DNA from: Chitinophagaceae bacterium PMP191F
GTDB lineage: Bacteria > Bacteroidota > Bacteroidia > Chitinophagales > Chitinophagaceae
Length of the DNA stretch: 64,000 nucleotides
Reading direction: 5' to 3'
Assembly: GCA_001302245.1 (NCBI GenBank)
Contig: LGYU01000014.1
Location: forward strand, 1-64,000
Shown: positions 1 through 7,151 of the stretch, one piece after another
Numbering within the stretch: the first letter of the stretch is position 1
Layout of the letters: every line of letters begins with the position of its first letter
The notes under the pieces: model-generated
Database searches by the model: none
Told to the model about the DNA's origin: nothing
What the model saw: the letters and a program-made list of their open reading frames with translations, nothing else
Translations under genes and position numbers: made by a program

Positions 1-103
1 ACGCCACAACAGGTGCTGGTTTTTTAACTGATTGGTAATGACCATCAGGACAAAATTTGGACTTTGACCGGTCTGTTGAAAGAAGGTTTAACGAAGTGTT
101 GTG
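1..103. other. Left-edge sequence, no recognisable gene
   Basis: All three plus-strand frames close within the first 40 bases. They could be the last residues of an unseen upstream gene, but no frame gives a recognisable C-terminus. A short minus-strand frame is also open to the edge without meaningful content. The stretch leads into a strong hairpin at 104-158. Confidence 0.4.
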
Positions 104-158
104 ATTTTTCATAAAAAAACAATGGGCCATTATGGCCCATTGTTTTTTTATGAAAAAT
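104..158. terminator. Very long perfect inverted repeat, bidirectional terminator
   Basis: The arms 104-129 and 133-158 are perfectly complementary over 26 bases around a 3-base loop (TTA). The GC-rich core (GGGCCA/TGGCCC) is flanked by a run of seven A on the left and seven T on the right, so it acts as an intrinsic terminator in both directions. It lies at the 3' end of the minus-strand barrel-protein gene and probably also ends a plus-strand unit entering from the left. Confidence 0.85.
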
Positions 159-169
159 ATTTTTTGTTG

Positions 170-763
170 CTATAGCACGAGGTCGATCCCAAAAGAGAAG
201 CTGCTGAGAAAATTGAGCCCAAAACTAGACGTCTTACTGGTGGTAGTAACATTGTTCTTGTTTTTTGAATGAAAATACCCAATGCCACCCGCATCTACTG
301 ACAATAAAATTTTAGGTGTTGCATGGTAATACACACCTGGTATAAAGCCTGCATTGTAAGAGAAAGCGTTTTGCTTGTTTTCTATACCGCTGTTGGTTGT
401 TTTGCCGTTGACAGCTCCAACGCCCGCGCCCAGCTCAGCATACCAGCCCAGTTTATTTTTAACCGGCATATACTTTCTTACAAAAACAGTTGCTCCCAGA
501 TTGGTTGTAGTGGTTTTTGAATCGATAGTTTCTGATTTAGTATTACTGACGCCAGCACTGAGACGTGCACCCAATACCCAGTTAGTGCCTATTACTACGC
601 CTATACGCGGACTAATGCCTGCATTGGAGGAAGAACCACCTGAATAGGTGTTTGTATTAACACCAATAAAAGCGCCCAGTAATACATCACCTTTCTGGAT
701 CTGTGCGTGGGATGAAAGCATTGCCATGATAAACGTGAGCATAAGTAAAGATCTCATTTTCAT
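170..763 (-). CDS. Outer-membrane beta-barrel protein (porin-like)
   Basis: A 197-residue secreted protein. The N-terminus has a positively charged start, a hydrophobic stretch (LLMLTFIMAML) and a cleavage-like SSHAQ site, so the signal peptide is about 20 residues. The rest alternates polar and hydrophobic residues with many Gly, Ser, Thr and Asn, and short strands such as GVVIGTNWVLGARLSAG and GWYAELGAGVGAV, as expected of a small 8-strand outer-membrane barrel of the OmpW/PorT-like 'outer membrane beta-barrel' class common in Bacteroidota. No ligand or enzymatic role can be read from the sequence. It is a single-gene unit ending in the strong hairpin at 104-158. The assignment to a barrel is reasonably firm, and the function is unknown. 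Confidence 0.75.
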   Translation of the reverse strand: MKMRSLLMLTFIMAMLSSHAQIQKGDVLLGAFIGVNTNTYSGGSSSNAGISPRIGVVIGTNWVLGARLSAGVSNTKSETIDSKTTTTNLGATVFVRKYMPVKNKLGWYAELGAGVGAVNGKTTNSGIENKQNAFSYNAGFIPGVYYHATPKILLSVDAGGIGYFHSKNKNNVTTTSKTSSFGLNFLSSFSFGIDLVL

Positions 764-946
764 AAATAGTTTGTTTTTGTGTATTAAAGATGCAGTGCAA
801 AAAAATTGCTTTCAACATCCCGTTATGCCTTTCACAAACATTTATGCAAAACGATTGGTGTTCGTTAAAGTAAAGTTACTGAAAGATTAAGCAGTGATTA
901 AAGCACATATGTATTATGCCGTTAGTGTTAATGAAAAAAAACAAAA
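764..946. other. Intergenic region between serS terminator and barrel-protein gene
   Basis: AT-rich DNA carrying the presumed promoter region of the minus-strand barrel gene. No exact TAnnTTTG element was seen, and nothing else is recognisable. Confidence 0.4.
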
Positions 947-970
947 AACGAGAGCTGCATAGCTCCCGTT
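947..970 (-). terminator. serS intrinsic terminator
   Basis: A 10-bp stem with one mismatch around GCAT, followed on the minus strand by a T-rich run (complement of 938-946). It lies just past the serS stop codon. Confidence 0.75.
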
Positions 971-997
971 CTGATAATAAAATATACTACAGTATGA

Positions 998-2269
998 TCA
1001 GTTGATAGATACAGCACCGAAATACCTGTGCAGGACAGCCGGTAATTGAATGCCCTTTTCTGTTTGTTTGTTTTCCAGCAAACAGGCCACGATCCTTGGC
1101 AGCGCCAGTGAACTTCCGTTCAGTGAGTGTACCAACTGGTTCTTACCATTACTATCTTTAAAACGGATCTTCATACGGTTAGTCTGGTATGCTTCAAAGT
1201 TCGACACAGAACTAACTTCCAGCCATTTTTCCTGGGCGGCGCTGTACACTTCAAAATCGTAGGTCAGTGCAGAAGCAAAGCCCATGTCGCCACCACAGAG
1301 TTTTAAAATGCGGTAAGGCAGTTCCAGTGATTGTAACAGTTTTTCTACATGGTTTACCATTTCTTCCAGCACATCATAGCTTTTGTCAGGATGTACCAAC
1401 TGAACGATCTCTACCTTGTCGAACTGGTGCAAGCGGTTAAGCCCACGCACATCTTTGCCATAGCTGCCAGCTTCGCGTCGAAAACACGGTGTGTAAGCCG
1501 TCATTTTCACAGGAAGGTCATTTTCCTTCAGCATCTCATCACGGTAAATATTGGTTACCGGTACTTCTGCTGTAGGTATGAGGTAAAATTTATCCTCTGT
1601 TACAAAATACATCTGGCCTTCTTTGTCGGGCAACTGTCCGGTACCAAAAGCAGATGCTTCGTTCACCATATGCGGAGGCATGTATTCAGTATAACCAGCT
1701 TCGGTATTATAATCAAGGAAATACTGGATCAATGCACGTTGCAGCTTGGCACCCTTACCTGTATAAACAGGAAATCCGCTGCCGGTGATCTTGTTGCCCA
1801 ATTCAAAATCAATAAGACTGTATTTTTTAGTAAGGTCCCAATGCGGAACCGCACCTGTATGCAACGCTGGTTTTTCACCGCCGGTGCGTACAGTAACATT
1901 GTCTTCCGGTGTTTTTCCCACAGGCACCTGTGCTGCAGGAAGATTGGGTAGCTTCACGATCAGGTCAAGCAGTTGTTTTTCTGTTTCGGCCAGTTTTTCA
2001 CTGATGGGTTGCAGGGATGTTTTAAGTGCAGGAATCTCCTGCTTCAATTTTTCTGCTTCCTCTTTTTGTCCTTTTGCCATCAGTTGCCCAATCTCTTTGG
2101 ACGAACTGTTTACTTTAGCCTGTGTGGTATCGAACTCTAACTGTAATTTTTTGCGTTCATCATCCAGGGAGATGATGGTGTCAACCAGTTCTGTTTCCCT
2201 GAAATGTTTAATGGCCAGTCGTTCTTTAACCAGCTCTGCGTTCTGACGAATAAATGCTACCTGTAACAT
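998..2269 (-). CDS. serS: Serine--tRNA ligase
   Basis: Seryl-tRNA synthetase, which charges tRNA(Ser) (and tRNA(Sec)) with serine using ATP in the cytoplasm. The 423 residues match the usual length. The N-terminal part (about 1-110) is the long antiparallel coiled-coil arm that contacts the tRNA variable loop (LDDERKKLQLEFD...IGQLMAKGQKEEAEKLKQEI). The class II catalytic core follows, with motif 2 around FRREAGSYGKDVRG and motif 3 GSSLALPRIVACLLEN near the C-terminus. The ATG at 2267-2269 starts the conserved MLQVAFIRQN segment. A TAnnTTTG promoter element sits at 2289-2296, implying a short leader, and a terminator follows the stop. It is a single-gene unit with no unusual features. Confidence 0.98.
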   Translation of the reverse strand: MLQVAFIRQNAELVKERLAIKHFRETELVDTIISLDDERKKLQLEFDTTQAKVNSSSKEIGQLMAKGQKEEAEKLKQEIPALKTSLQPISEKLAETEKQLLDLIVKLPNLPAAQVPVGKTPEDNVTVRTGGEKPALHTGAVPHWDLTKKYSLIDFELGNKITGSGFPVYTGKGAKLQRALIQYFLDYNTEAGYTEYMPPHMVNEASAFGTGQLPDKEGQMYFVTEDKFYLIPTAEVPVTNIYRDEMLKENDLPVKMTAYTPCFRREAGSYGKDVRGLNRLHQFDKVEIVQLVHPDKSYDVLEEMVNHVEKLLQSLELPYRILKLCGGDMGFASALTYDFEVYSAAQEKWLEVSSVSNFEAYQTNRMKIRFKDSNGKNQLVHSLNGSSLALPRIVACLLENKQTEKGIQLPAVLHRYFGAVSIN

Positions 2270-2288
2270 CTCAAATGCAAGTTTGTGG

Positions 2289-2296
2289 CAAATATA
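2289..2296 (-). promoter_or_regulatory. Putative serS -7 element
   Basis: On the minus strand this reads TATATTTG, an exact match to the Bacteroidota -7 consensus TAnnTTTG, 20 bases upstream of the serS start. No good -33 TTTG is seen at the usual 19-base spacing. Confidence 0.5.
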
Positions 2297-2363
2297 ACTG
2301 CAAAGTGCGGAAGTAGACAGACCCGAATGACAAGTTATTGGTTAATAGTTGTGACAACCGGTG

Positions 2364-2810
2364 TTATGAAGGTTGCTGCTGCACGTATACATCCGGTTTG
2401 TGTAGTGCCATCAGGTTTTCGGGAGATGTAATTGCGGTGAATCCAAACTGGCGGTACAGGCCATGTGCATCGCGTGTTGCCAGCATAAAACGCCGTAATC
2501 CCTGCAGATCCGGGTGTTCCATAATGACTTGCATCAGCCATTTGCTCAATCCATGACCACGGAAAGTTTTATCAATAAATACATCGGCCAGGTAAGCAAA
2601 AGTGGCTTTATCAGTAATAACGCGGGCAAATCCTACCTGTTGTTGTTGCCGGAAAACACCAAAAACCAATGATCCGTTGACAGAACGTTGTACCACTTCC
2701 ACCGGAATATTTTTGGCCCAGTAAGACTGGCTGAGGAAACCGTGGATAAAAGCAATGTCCAGCCGCTGCGGATCGGTGCTGATGGTGAATTCATGTTGCT
2801 GCCATTCCAT
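2364..2810 (-). CDS. GNAT family N-acetyltransferase
   Basis: A 148-residue protein of the GCN5-related acetyltransferase fold, which moves an acetyl group from acetyl-CoA to an amine. The acetyl-CoA-binding motif A is visible as the beta strand AYLADVFIDKTF followed by RGHGLSKWLMQ (about residues 88-105), the canonical R/QxxGxG/A loop and helix. The C-terminal LYRQFGFTAI is the typical motif B region. The substrate cannot be inferred: it could be an antibiotic, polyamine, small molecule or protein N-terminus. It lies between serS (same strand, behind its own promoter) and a divergent small gene at 2895, with about 84 bases shared as a promoter region. Confidence 0.88.
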   Translation of the reverse strand: MEWQQHEFTISTDPQRLDIAFIHGFLSQSYWAKNIPVEVVQRSVNGSLVFGVFRQQQQVGFARVITDKATFAYLADVFIDKTFRGHGLSKWLMQVIMEHPDLQGLRRFMLATRDAHGLYRQFGFTAITSPENLMALHKPDVYVQQQPS

Positions 2811-2881
2811 AGATAAGTTTTTTGTAAAAATAGTAATATCAGGTATTCTCTTTTCCGGCCAGGGCAGTAAATACTATTTGT

Positions 2882-2889
2882 TATCTTTG
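2882..2889 (+). promoter_or_regulatory. Putative -7 element for the 2895 gene
   Basis: TATCTTTG matches TAnnTTTG only six bases ahead of the ATG at 2895. If used, the transcript would be nearly leaderless, so the true start codon could also lie further downstream. Confidence 0.45.
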
Positions 2890-2894
2890 CAGTT

Positions 2895-3239
2895 ATGCAA
2901 GTGCAAGATGATCTGCAGTCCCGTTGGTGGACATTGGAGGCAAAGCTGGTAGAGCGTTTCGGGAAAAAGCCCGATATGGAGACCATTTTATTCCTGATAG
3001 GCATCCAGGAACTGGGTGATGTACGTAAAAAATTCAGCAAGGAACAGAAACAGGACCTGATGCATGTGGCTGTTTGTTCATTGCTGGCTGAAAGCGGTTA
3101 TTACGAACTGGAAGGTACAGACAAGGATGGCTGGCCGCATTTCAGACAACTGAAGGCATTGCCGGTTTTAAGTATGCCTGAACAGGAAAACTTTCTGAAA
3201 GATCACATCCTGTTGTATTTCTCGCAGCACGATTTTTAA
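2895..3239 (+). CDS. Conserved small protein of unknown function
   Basis: A 114-residue soluble protein without a signal peptide, membrane segment or known catalytic motif. It is rich in charged helical segments (WWTLEAKLVERFG, DVRKKFSKEQKQDLMHVAVCSLLAESGYYELE), contains one Cys, and ends in a KDHILLYFSQHDF tail. The composition and regular helices suggest a folded all-alpha cytoplasmic protein. I recall similar short proteins being common in Bacteroidota genomes, but I cannot name a family. It is followed 78 bases later by the cyclophilin gene on the same strand, and the two could be co-transcribed. Confidence 0.75.
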   Translation: MQVQDDLQSRWWTLEAKLVERFGKKPDMETILFLIGIQELGDVRKKFSKEQKQDLMHVAVCSLLAESGYYELEGTDKDGWPHFRQLKALPVLSMPEQENFLKDHILLYFSQHDF

Positions 3240-3317
3240 TTTTTAGTGTTTGTTATTGCTTTTTCTTTTCCGAACTGATATCTTCAGTACTAAATCTGAT
3301 ATTAATACCCTTAGCGC

Positions 3318-4019
3318 ATGCTTAATCGTATTATATTACTGGTAACATGTGTTGCCTGTGTGTACTGCAACCCGCGTATGTCGAACGGTTTGCGTAAAAA
3401 TGATCTGAACAGGGATGTGGAGATCGTTACTACCAAGGGTACCATGATCATTCGCCTGTCTGATTCAACACCTGTACACCGGGACAATTTTCTGAAACTC
3501 GTGAAGGAGCATTATTACGACAGTATATTGTTCCATCGTGTAATAAAGTACTTTATGGTACAGGCCGGTGATCCTAACAGCAAGCAGGCAAAACCGAGTG
3601 ATCAGTTGGGTGATGGTGGTTTGCCATATACACTTCCCGCTGAATTCAGAACATCGTTGTTTCACAAGAAAGGGGCGATTGCTGCAGCACGCAAGAGCGA
3701 TAATGAGAATCCACAGAAAGCTAGTAGCGCCACACAGTTTTACATTGTACAGGGCCGCGTGTTTACTGATGCCGGACTGGATTCGGTAGAAACCTTCCGG
3801 CTGAAAGGACGTAAACTGCCGGCAGCACACCGGACGGTATATAAAACACTGGGTGGTTCACCGCATCTTGATCAGAACTATACTATTTTCGGGGAGGTGA
3901 TTGCAGGGTTGAATGTCATTGACAGTATTGCTGCTGTACCTACCGGTGGCCGGGATAACATAGACAGGCCTTTGCAGGATGTACGGATCATCAGGGCAAG
4001 ATTGGTAAAGAGAAAGTGA
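3318..4019 (+). CDS. Cyclophilin-type peptidyl-prolyl cis-trans isomerase, exported
   Basis: A peptidyl-prolyl isomerase of the cyclophilin fold, accelerating proline isomerisation during folding of exported proteins. The family core is visible from about residue 35: the strand VEIVTTKGTMIIRL, then FHRVIKYFMVQAGDPN (the Arg in FHRVI and the F-M-Q motif form the active site) and SSATQFYIVQG. Later segments are LDQNYTIFGEVIAGLNVIDSI and the closing strand. The first 17 residues are hydrophobic with several Cys (CVACVYC), so the protein is probably membrane-anchored or a lipoprotein facing the periplasm, although the lipobox is not canonical. The 233-residue length fits the Bacteroidota version, which has an insert after SATQFYIVQG. 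Confidence 0.9.
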   Translation: MLNRIILLVTCVACVYCNPRMSNGLRKNDLNRDVEIVTTKGTMIIRLSDSTPVHRDNFLKLVKEHYYDSILFHRVIKYFMVQAGDPNSKQAKPSDQLGDGGLPYTLPAEFRTSLFHKKGAIAAARKSDNENPQKASSATQFYIVQGRVFTDAGLDSVETFRLKGRKLPAAHRTVYKTLGGSPHLDQNYTIFGEVIAGLNVIDSIAAVPTGGRDNIDRPLQDVRIIRARLVKRK

Positions 4020-4064
4020 TTTTAGGTTTATACTGATACCACGGGTAAAACCCGGAACATTATT

Positions 4065-4072
4065 TATGTTTG
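4065..4072 (+). promoter_or_regulatory. Putative gcvH -7 element
   Basis: TATGTTTG matches TAnnTTTG 20 bases before the gcvH start codon. No TTTG is present at the standard -33 spacing. Confidence 0.5.
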
Positions 4073-4091
4073 CAGCATTAAATTTTAACGC

Positions 4092-4472
4092 ATGAATATT
4101 CCGGATAATCTTCGTTACACTAAAGACCATGAGTGGGTACTGCTGGAAGGAACTACCGCTACTGTAGGCATTACAGATTTTGCACAGAGCGAGCTGGGTG
4201 ACATTGTATATGTGGAAGTTGAGACCATAGGTAAAACGCTGGAGGCAGAGGCTGTATTTGGTACAGTAGAAGCGGTTAAGACCGTATCCGATCTTTTTTT
4301 GCCCCTTGAAGGCACAATTAATGAATTAAATCCTGCTTTGGGGAGTGCTCCCGAACTGGTAAATACCGATCCGTATGGAGACGGCTGGATGATCAAAATG
4401 ACTGTGAGTAACCCTTCAGCATATAATGACCTGCTGGATGCGGCTGCTTACCGCCAGTTGGTAGGTGCTTAA
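4092..4472 (+). CDS. gcvH: Glycine cleavage system H protein
   Basis: The H protein is the lipoyl shuttle of the glycine cleavage complex. It carries the aminomethyl group from the P protein to the T protein and electrons to the L protein. The 126 residues match the family. The lipoylation site is Lys63 in the [12 protein letters not shown] motif (family pattern ES/AVKxxSD). The N-terminal RYTKDHEWV and the C-terminal [13 protein letters not shown] segments are hallmark sequences. The P, T and L genes are not in the window, which is usual since Bacteroidota scatter them. It has its own promoter-like element at 4065 and a terminator at 4503-4532, so it is a single-gene unit. Confidence 0.97.
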   Translation: MNIPDNLRYTKDHEWVLLEGTTATVGITDFAQSELGDIVYVEVETIGKTLEAEAVFGTVEAVKTVSDLFLPLEGTINELNPALGSAPELVNTDPYGDGWMIKMTVSNPSAYNDLLDAAAYRQLVGA

Positions 4473-4502
4473 TTTATCCGGTATTATATTATTTTTATAT
4501 GG

Positions 4503-4532
4503 GAAAAAGAGTGGTTTATACCGCTCTTTTTT
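4503..4532 (+). terminator. gcvH terminator
   Basis: A stem of A/G-rich and C/T-rich arms (AAAAAGAG...CTCTTTTTT) around a TTTATA-containing loop, ending in a T run immediately upstream of the sigma-factor gene. Confidence 0.7.
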
Positions 4533-4550
4533 ATTACCTTAATCCTGCTA

Positions 4551-5111
4551 ATGGCTAAACTACCGTTGGGCACAACAGATAAATATACCGAACAAGAGCT
4601 GGTAACACTTCTGAAAAGTAAGGACAGCAAAGCATTTCACTACCTGTATGATAACTATTCAGGAGCATTGTATAGTATTGTATTGCAGATAGTTATTGAC
4701 GAAGAGCTTGCCAGTGACGTATTGCAGGAAGTATTTATCAATATCTGGAAGAAGATAGACATCTATGATCCCGCCAAGGGCCGCCTTTTTACCTGGATGC
4801 TTAATATTGCCCGTAATCTCTCCATAGATACACTTAGATCCAAAAGTTATCAGAACACTCAGAAAAACCAATCACTCCCGGAAAACGTAGATTTTAATAT
4901 GATGAGTCCTGCGGTTCAGATGAACGTGGACAATATAGGCATACGCAAGGTGCTCGGTAAACTGAAAGAAGAATACCGGACCCTTATTGATCTTGCTTAT
5001 TTTAAAGGCTATACACACGAAGAAATTGCGGAAATGAAAAATATTCCGTTAGGAACGGTTAAGACGCGAATACGGAATGCCTTGATTCAACTACGGGGGT
5101 ATCTGAAGTGA
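4551..5111 (+). CDS. ECF-type RNA polymerase sigma factor
   Basis: A 186-residue sigma-70 family protein with only regions 2 and 4, that is, an extracytoplasmic-function (group 4) sigma factor. Region 2 covers about residues 25-95, with DVLQEVFINIWKKI and FTWMLNIARNLSIDTLRS (core binding and -10 recognition). Region 4 covers about 130-182, with the helix-turn-helix YTHEEIAEMKNIPLGTVKTRIRNAL for -35 recognition. The stop overlaps the start of the anti-sigma gene (GTGA at 5108-5111), so the two are translationally coupled. The partner is RskA-like, placing this pair with the SigK/RskA group rather than the FecI/FecR group used for TonB receptor control. The inducing signal is unknown. Confidence 0.95.
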   Translation: MAKLPLGTTDKYTEQELVTLLKSKDSKAFHYLYDNYSGALYSIVLQIVIDEELASDVLQEVFINIWKKIDIYDPAKGRLFTWMLNIARNLSIDTLRSKSYQNTQKNQSLPENVDFNMMSPAVQMNVDNIGIRKVLGKLKEEYRTLIDLAYFKGYTHEEIAEMKNIPLGTVKTRIRNALIQLRGYLK

Positions 5112-5920
5112 GTAATATACAGGAATATATAAACAGTGGCATAGTTGAAAGCTATGTGTTAGGGCTGGCTGATGAAGTAGAAAGTGCCGAGTTTGAAAGA
5201 CTTTGCAAACTTCATCCTGAAATAGTAGCAGCACGTATTGCATTTGAAAAGGGAATTGAAGACCTGAGTATTAAAAATGCATTACAGGCTCCACCTATTG
5301 TTTCAATGCCGAAATACCTCTCGCTCATGGGCGGGGGTAGTACGGGCAACCTAACCCAGGCTAAATCTTTAACTATGGTAAATAATGGAAATGTAACACC
5401 TGCACGCAGCACAGGTATGATTGGCCGGATACTGGCCGTTGCTGCAATCCTTGTTTTAGCCGCATGTCTTGTTTTCATGTATTTCCAGATGAGTGAACTG
5501 AAGTCTGTCAATGAAAAATTACAGGCCGGTAAGAACACTTCAGACAGTCTGATCCAGCGTATTGTTGCTGAACAGAAAGCTATCAACGATTCCAACGTGG
5601 TAGTTGTAAACATGGTGGGTACACAGCAAACTCCCCGTTCATCTGCCAGCATTTACTGGGATTCAACCAGTTCAGAAGTTTTCCTGGTGGTAAAGAATAT
5701 GCCCAAATTACCGACCGACAAACAATACCAGCTCTGGGCACTGATAGATAACCAGCCCAAAGACCTCGGTGTGTTTGATGCTACTGATGATAAGGTGATA
5801 TTGAAGATGAAGAATGTTCAGAAAGCACAGGCTTTCGCCATTACTATCGAAAAGAAAGGAGGCAGTGTTTCTCCTACACTTGAAAAGATGCAGTCGCTTG
5901 GAAAGACGAAGGTCCAGTAG
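5108..5920 (+). CDS. RskA-like anti-sigma factor, membrane-anchored
   Basis: A 270-residue single-pass membrane protein that should bind and silence the ECF sigma factor encoded just upstream. The start is a GTG inside the sigma stop (GTGA overlap), and no in-frame ATG lies nearby. The N-terminal ~60 residues are the cytoplasmic sigma-binding helices (ESYVLGLADEVESAEFERLC), but the zinc motif HxxxCxxC of classical ZAS domains is absent. One transmembrane helix is at about 106-127. A short coiled segment and an extracytoplasmic RskA C-terminal domain follow, with its signature pattern (KNMPKLPTDKQYQLWALID ... AFAITIEKKGGS). Regulation is presumably by signal-dependent proteolysis of the anti-sigma factor. 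A terminator follows at 5945-5980. Confidence 0.93.
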   Translation: MSNIQEYINSGIVESYVLGLADEVESAEFERLCKLHPEIVAARIAFEKGIEDLSIKNALQAPPIVSMPKYLSLMGGGSTGNLTQAKSLTMVNNGNVTPARSTGMIGRILAVAAILVLAACLVFMYFQMSELKSVNEKLQAGKNTSDSLIQRIVAEQKAINDSNVVVVNMVGTQQTPRSSASIYWDSTSSEVFLVVKNMPKLPTDKQYQLWALIDNQPKDLGVFDATDDKVILKMKNVQKAQAFAITIEKKGGSVSPTLEKMQSLGKTKVQ

Positions 5921-5944
5921 CGACAATAACATATAACTTTTAAT

Positions 5945-5985
5945 GCAAAAGAGGCAATCATAATCATGATTGCCTCTTTTGTTTG
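5945..5985 (+). terminator. Terminator after sigma/anti-sigma operon
   Basis: A near-perfect inverted repeat: GCAAAAGAGGCAATCA pairs with TGATTGCCTCTTTTG. It ends in a T run and lies 25 bases past the anti-sigma stop. Confidence 0.85.
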
Positions 5986-6071
5986 CAATGATATACAAAG
6001 GACTGTATTATTGTTTATAATAACAATTAAACGGACAATGACTGTGCTATGGATTTACTAACTTTCGGCGC

Positions 6072-6461
6072 ATGAGGGTGTTTTTCGTAAAGCTTTGCTC
6101 GGTTGTACTGGTTCCTGTAAGCTGGACTGTTTTTACTGTAATCCTGTTATGTCTTCCTGGATCTGCTATACCTGGAACCGGGTTCTTTGGCTTGCCCGGG
6201 TTTGATAAGGTGGTGCATGTACTGCTGTTTGGTGGTATTGTATGGTCGTGGGCTTATCATTATTACGGGCTGAATAATCTGAAATGGCGCAATACGGTAT
6301 GGGCTGCAGCAGTCTGTGCTATACTGCTGGGTATTGTACTGGAATTTATACAGCTATACTTTATTCCGGGCCGCAGTTTTGACAGTTATGACATAGTTGC
6401 GGATGCCGGCGGTGCGTTAACTGCCACCCTGATATTATTACTTCTGCGCAGAAATGCCTGA
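6072..6461 (+). CDS. VanZ-like membrane protein
   Basis: A 129-residue integral membrane protein with about four hydrophobic helices. It matches the VanZ-like pattern: PGTGFFGLPGFDKVVHVLLFGGIVWSW (helix with the conserved D-K-x-x-H) and a C-terminal ILLGIVLEFIQLYFIPGRSFDSYDIVADAGGALTA segment (E-x-x-Q...R..D..D...N/G signature). The family is named after a teicoplanin-resistance accessory protein, but most members have no known role, and resistance should not be inferred. It is a single gene with an ATG six bases past a TAACTTTC near-match to the -7 element. Confidence 0.88.
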   Translation: MRVFFVKLCSVVLVPVSWTVFTVILLCLPGSAIPGTGFFGLPGFDKVVHVLLFGGIVWSWAYHYYGLNNLKWRNTVWAAAVCAILLGIVLEFIQLYFIPGRSFDSYDIVADAGGALTATLILLLLRRNA

Positions 6462-6570
6462 GAACTGCTAAACGTTTACTAACCTGTTTACTTGTCTGAA
6501 TTACAATTGTTATTGCAAAGGCTATAAAGCACTGATAAGGGGTATGGTTAATAACTGTAAAGTACAGGGC

Positions 6571-6599
6571 AAAAAAAAGCCCCTGTAGAAACAGGGGCT
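6571..6599 (-). terminator. Orphan hairpin with minus-strand T run
   Basis: The arms AGCCCCTGT (6578-6586) and ACAGGGGCT (6591-6599) pair perfectly around AGAA. The run of eight A at 6571-6578 becomes a T run on the minus strand. It is a textbook intrinsic terminator reading leftwards, but no annotated minus-strand gene lies directly upstream of it. The nearest, at 7152-7712, has its own terminator. Confidence 0.6.
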
Positions 6600-6601
6600 G
6601 T

Positions 6602-6667
6602 AACCAAAACTAACTGCTTATGAGAAAATTGACTGCTTTGTGTGAGTCTTTAAAAAAGAACTTCTGA
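6602..6667 (+). other. Isolated susC-like leader and 15-codon ORF
   Basis: The leader AACCAAAACTAAC (6602-6614), five bases, then ATGAGAAAA (6620-6628) repeats exactly, with the same spacing, the leader and start of the susC gene at 23879. Here the frame closes after 15 codons (MRKLTALCESLKKNF). It could be a truncated susC remnant, a small leader peptide, or a conserved translation-initiation sequence in a small RNA. Confidence 0.45.
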
Positions 6668-6831
6668 AATATAATAACGCAAATCCGGTGCCATTAGTGT
6701 GATGCCATTCGTTAAAGAACGTTTAAATGACATCGGCAAAGAACTTACGGTGAAATCGTTTCACAAAGGAACTATCTACTTCTGTAATTTCCATCCTTTT
6801 AAAGTAATTTTTCAAAACGTTAACATTCAAA

Positions 6832-6868
6832 ATCGCTAAAACCCTCGTGGAATAAGGGTTTTGGCGAT
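6832..6868. other. 14-bp hairpin of unknown role
   Basis: The arms 6832-6845 and 6855-6868 pair over 14 bases with one G-T wobble, around a 9-base loop. It is followed on the plus strand by A-rich rather than T-rich DNA, so it is not a normal plus-strand terminator. Confidence 0.5.
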
Positions 6869-7096
6869 ATAAAAAAATAGTGACAGGTTAAAAAGGTATT
6901 AAAAGAATAAGCATTGATACATTTGTTACCGCACTGTTAACTGGGTCAAAAATTCTACTGTTCCACATTTCTATTATGCATGTTTATGCAGGGAATATGG
7001 TAAAAGGATCAGTATATATACCTATGAATGGTTATAGTGCCGGATAAATGGTAATACAGGGATAAGGATAACAGTAAGTGTATTGAACCAAGTATA

Positions 7097-7124
7097 AAAA
7101 TACCCGGAATATTCCGGGTATTTT
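7097..7124. terminator. 28-bp perfect palindrome, bidirectional terminator
   Basis: The arms 7097-7110 and 7111-7124 are perfectly self-complementary (core ACCCGGAATATTCCGGGT) with A and T runs at the ends. It sits just past the stop of the minus-strand gene at 7152-7712 and would also stop any plus-strand transcript from the 6.9 kb region. Confidence 0.8.
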
Positions 7125-7151
7125 ATCAGAATAGGCCGTATTTATACTGCT

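Larger units (their letters stand above)
6462..7096. other. Gene-free structured intergenic region
   Basis: About 630 bases without a convincing gene but with repeated secondary structure. There is a 9-bp hairpin with T-run on the minus strand (6571-6599), a short susC-like leader plus 15-codon ORF (6602-6667), a 6-bp hairpin GTGAAA/TTTCAC (6750-6764), and a 14-bp hairpin (6832-6868). A plus-strand TAnnTTTG element (6918-6925) leads towards the palindrome at 7097-7124. It may hold one or two small RNAs. Confidence 0.5.

Noticed and set aside
1349-1951. 200-codon plus-strand open frame opposite serS
   Set aside because: It lies entirely antisense to seryl-tRNA synthetase and its translation has no recognisable domain.
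4551-5920. ECF sigma/anti-sigma pair as the controller of the susC genes
   Set aside because: The anti-sigma factor is RskA-like, not FecR-like, lies 18 kb away, and the SusC proteins lack the N-terminal signalling (STN) domain used in such control.
6072-6461. VanZ-like gene as a glycopeptide-resistance determinant
   Set aside because: No vanHAX-type genes are nearby; the domain is common in bacteria without resistance.
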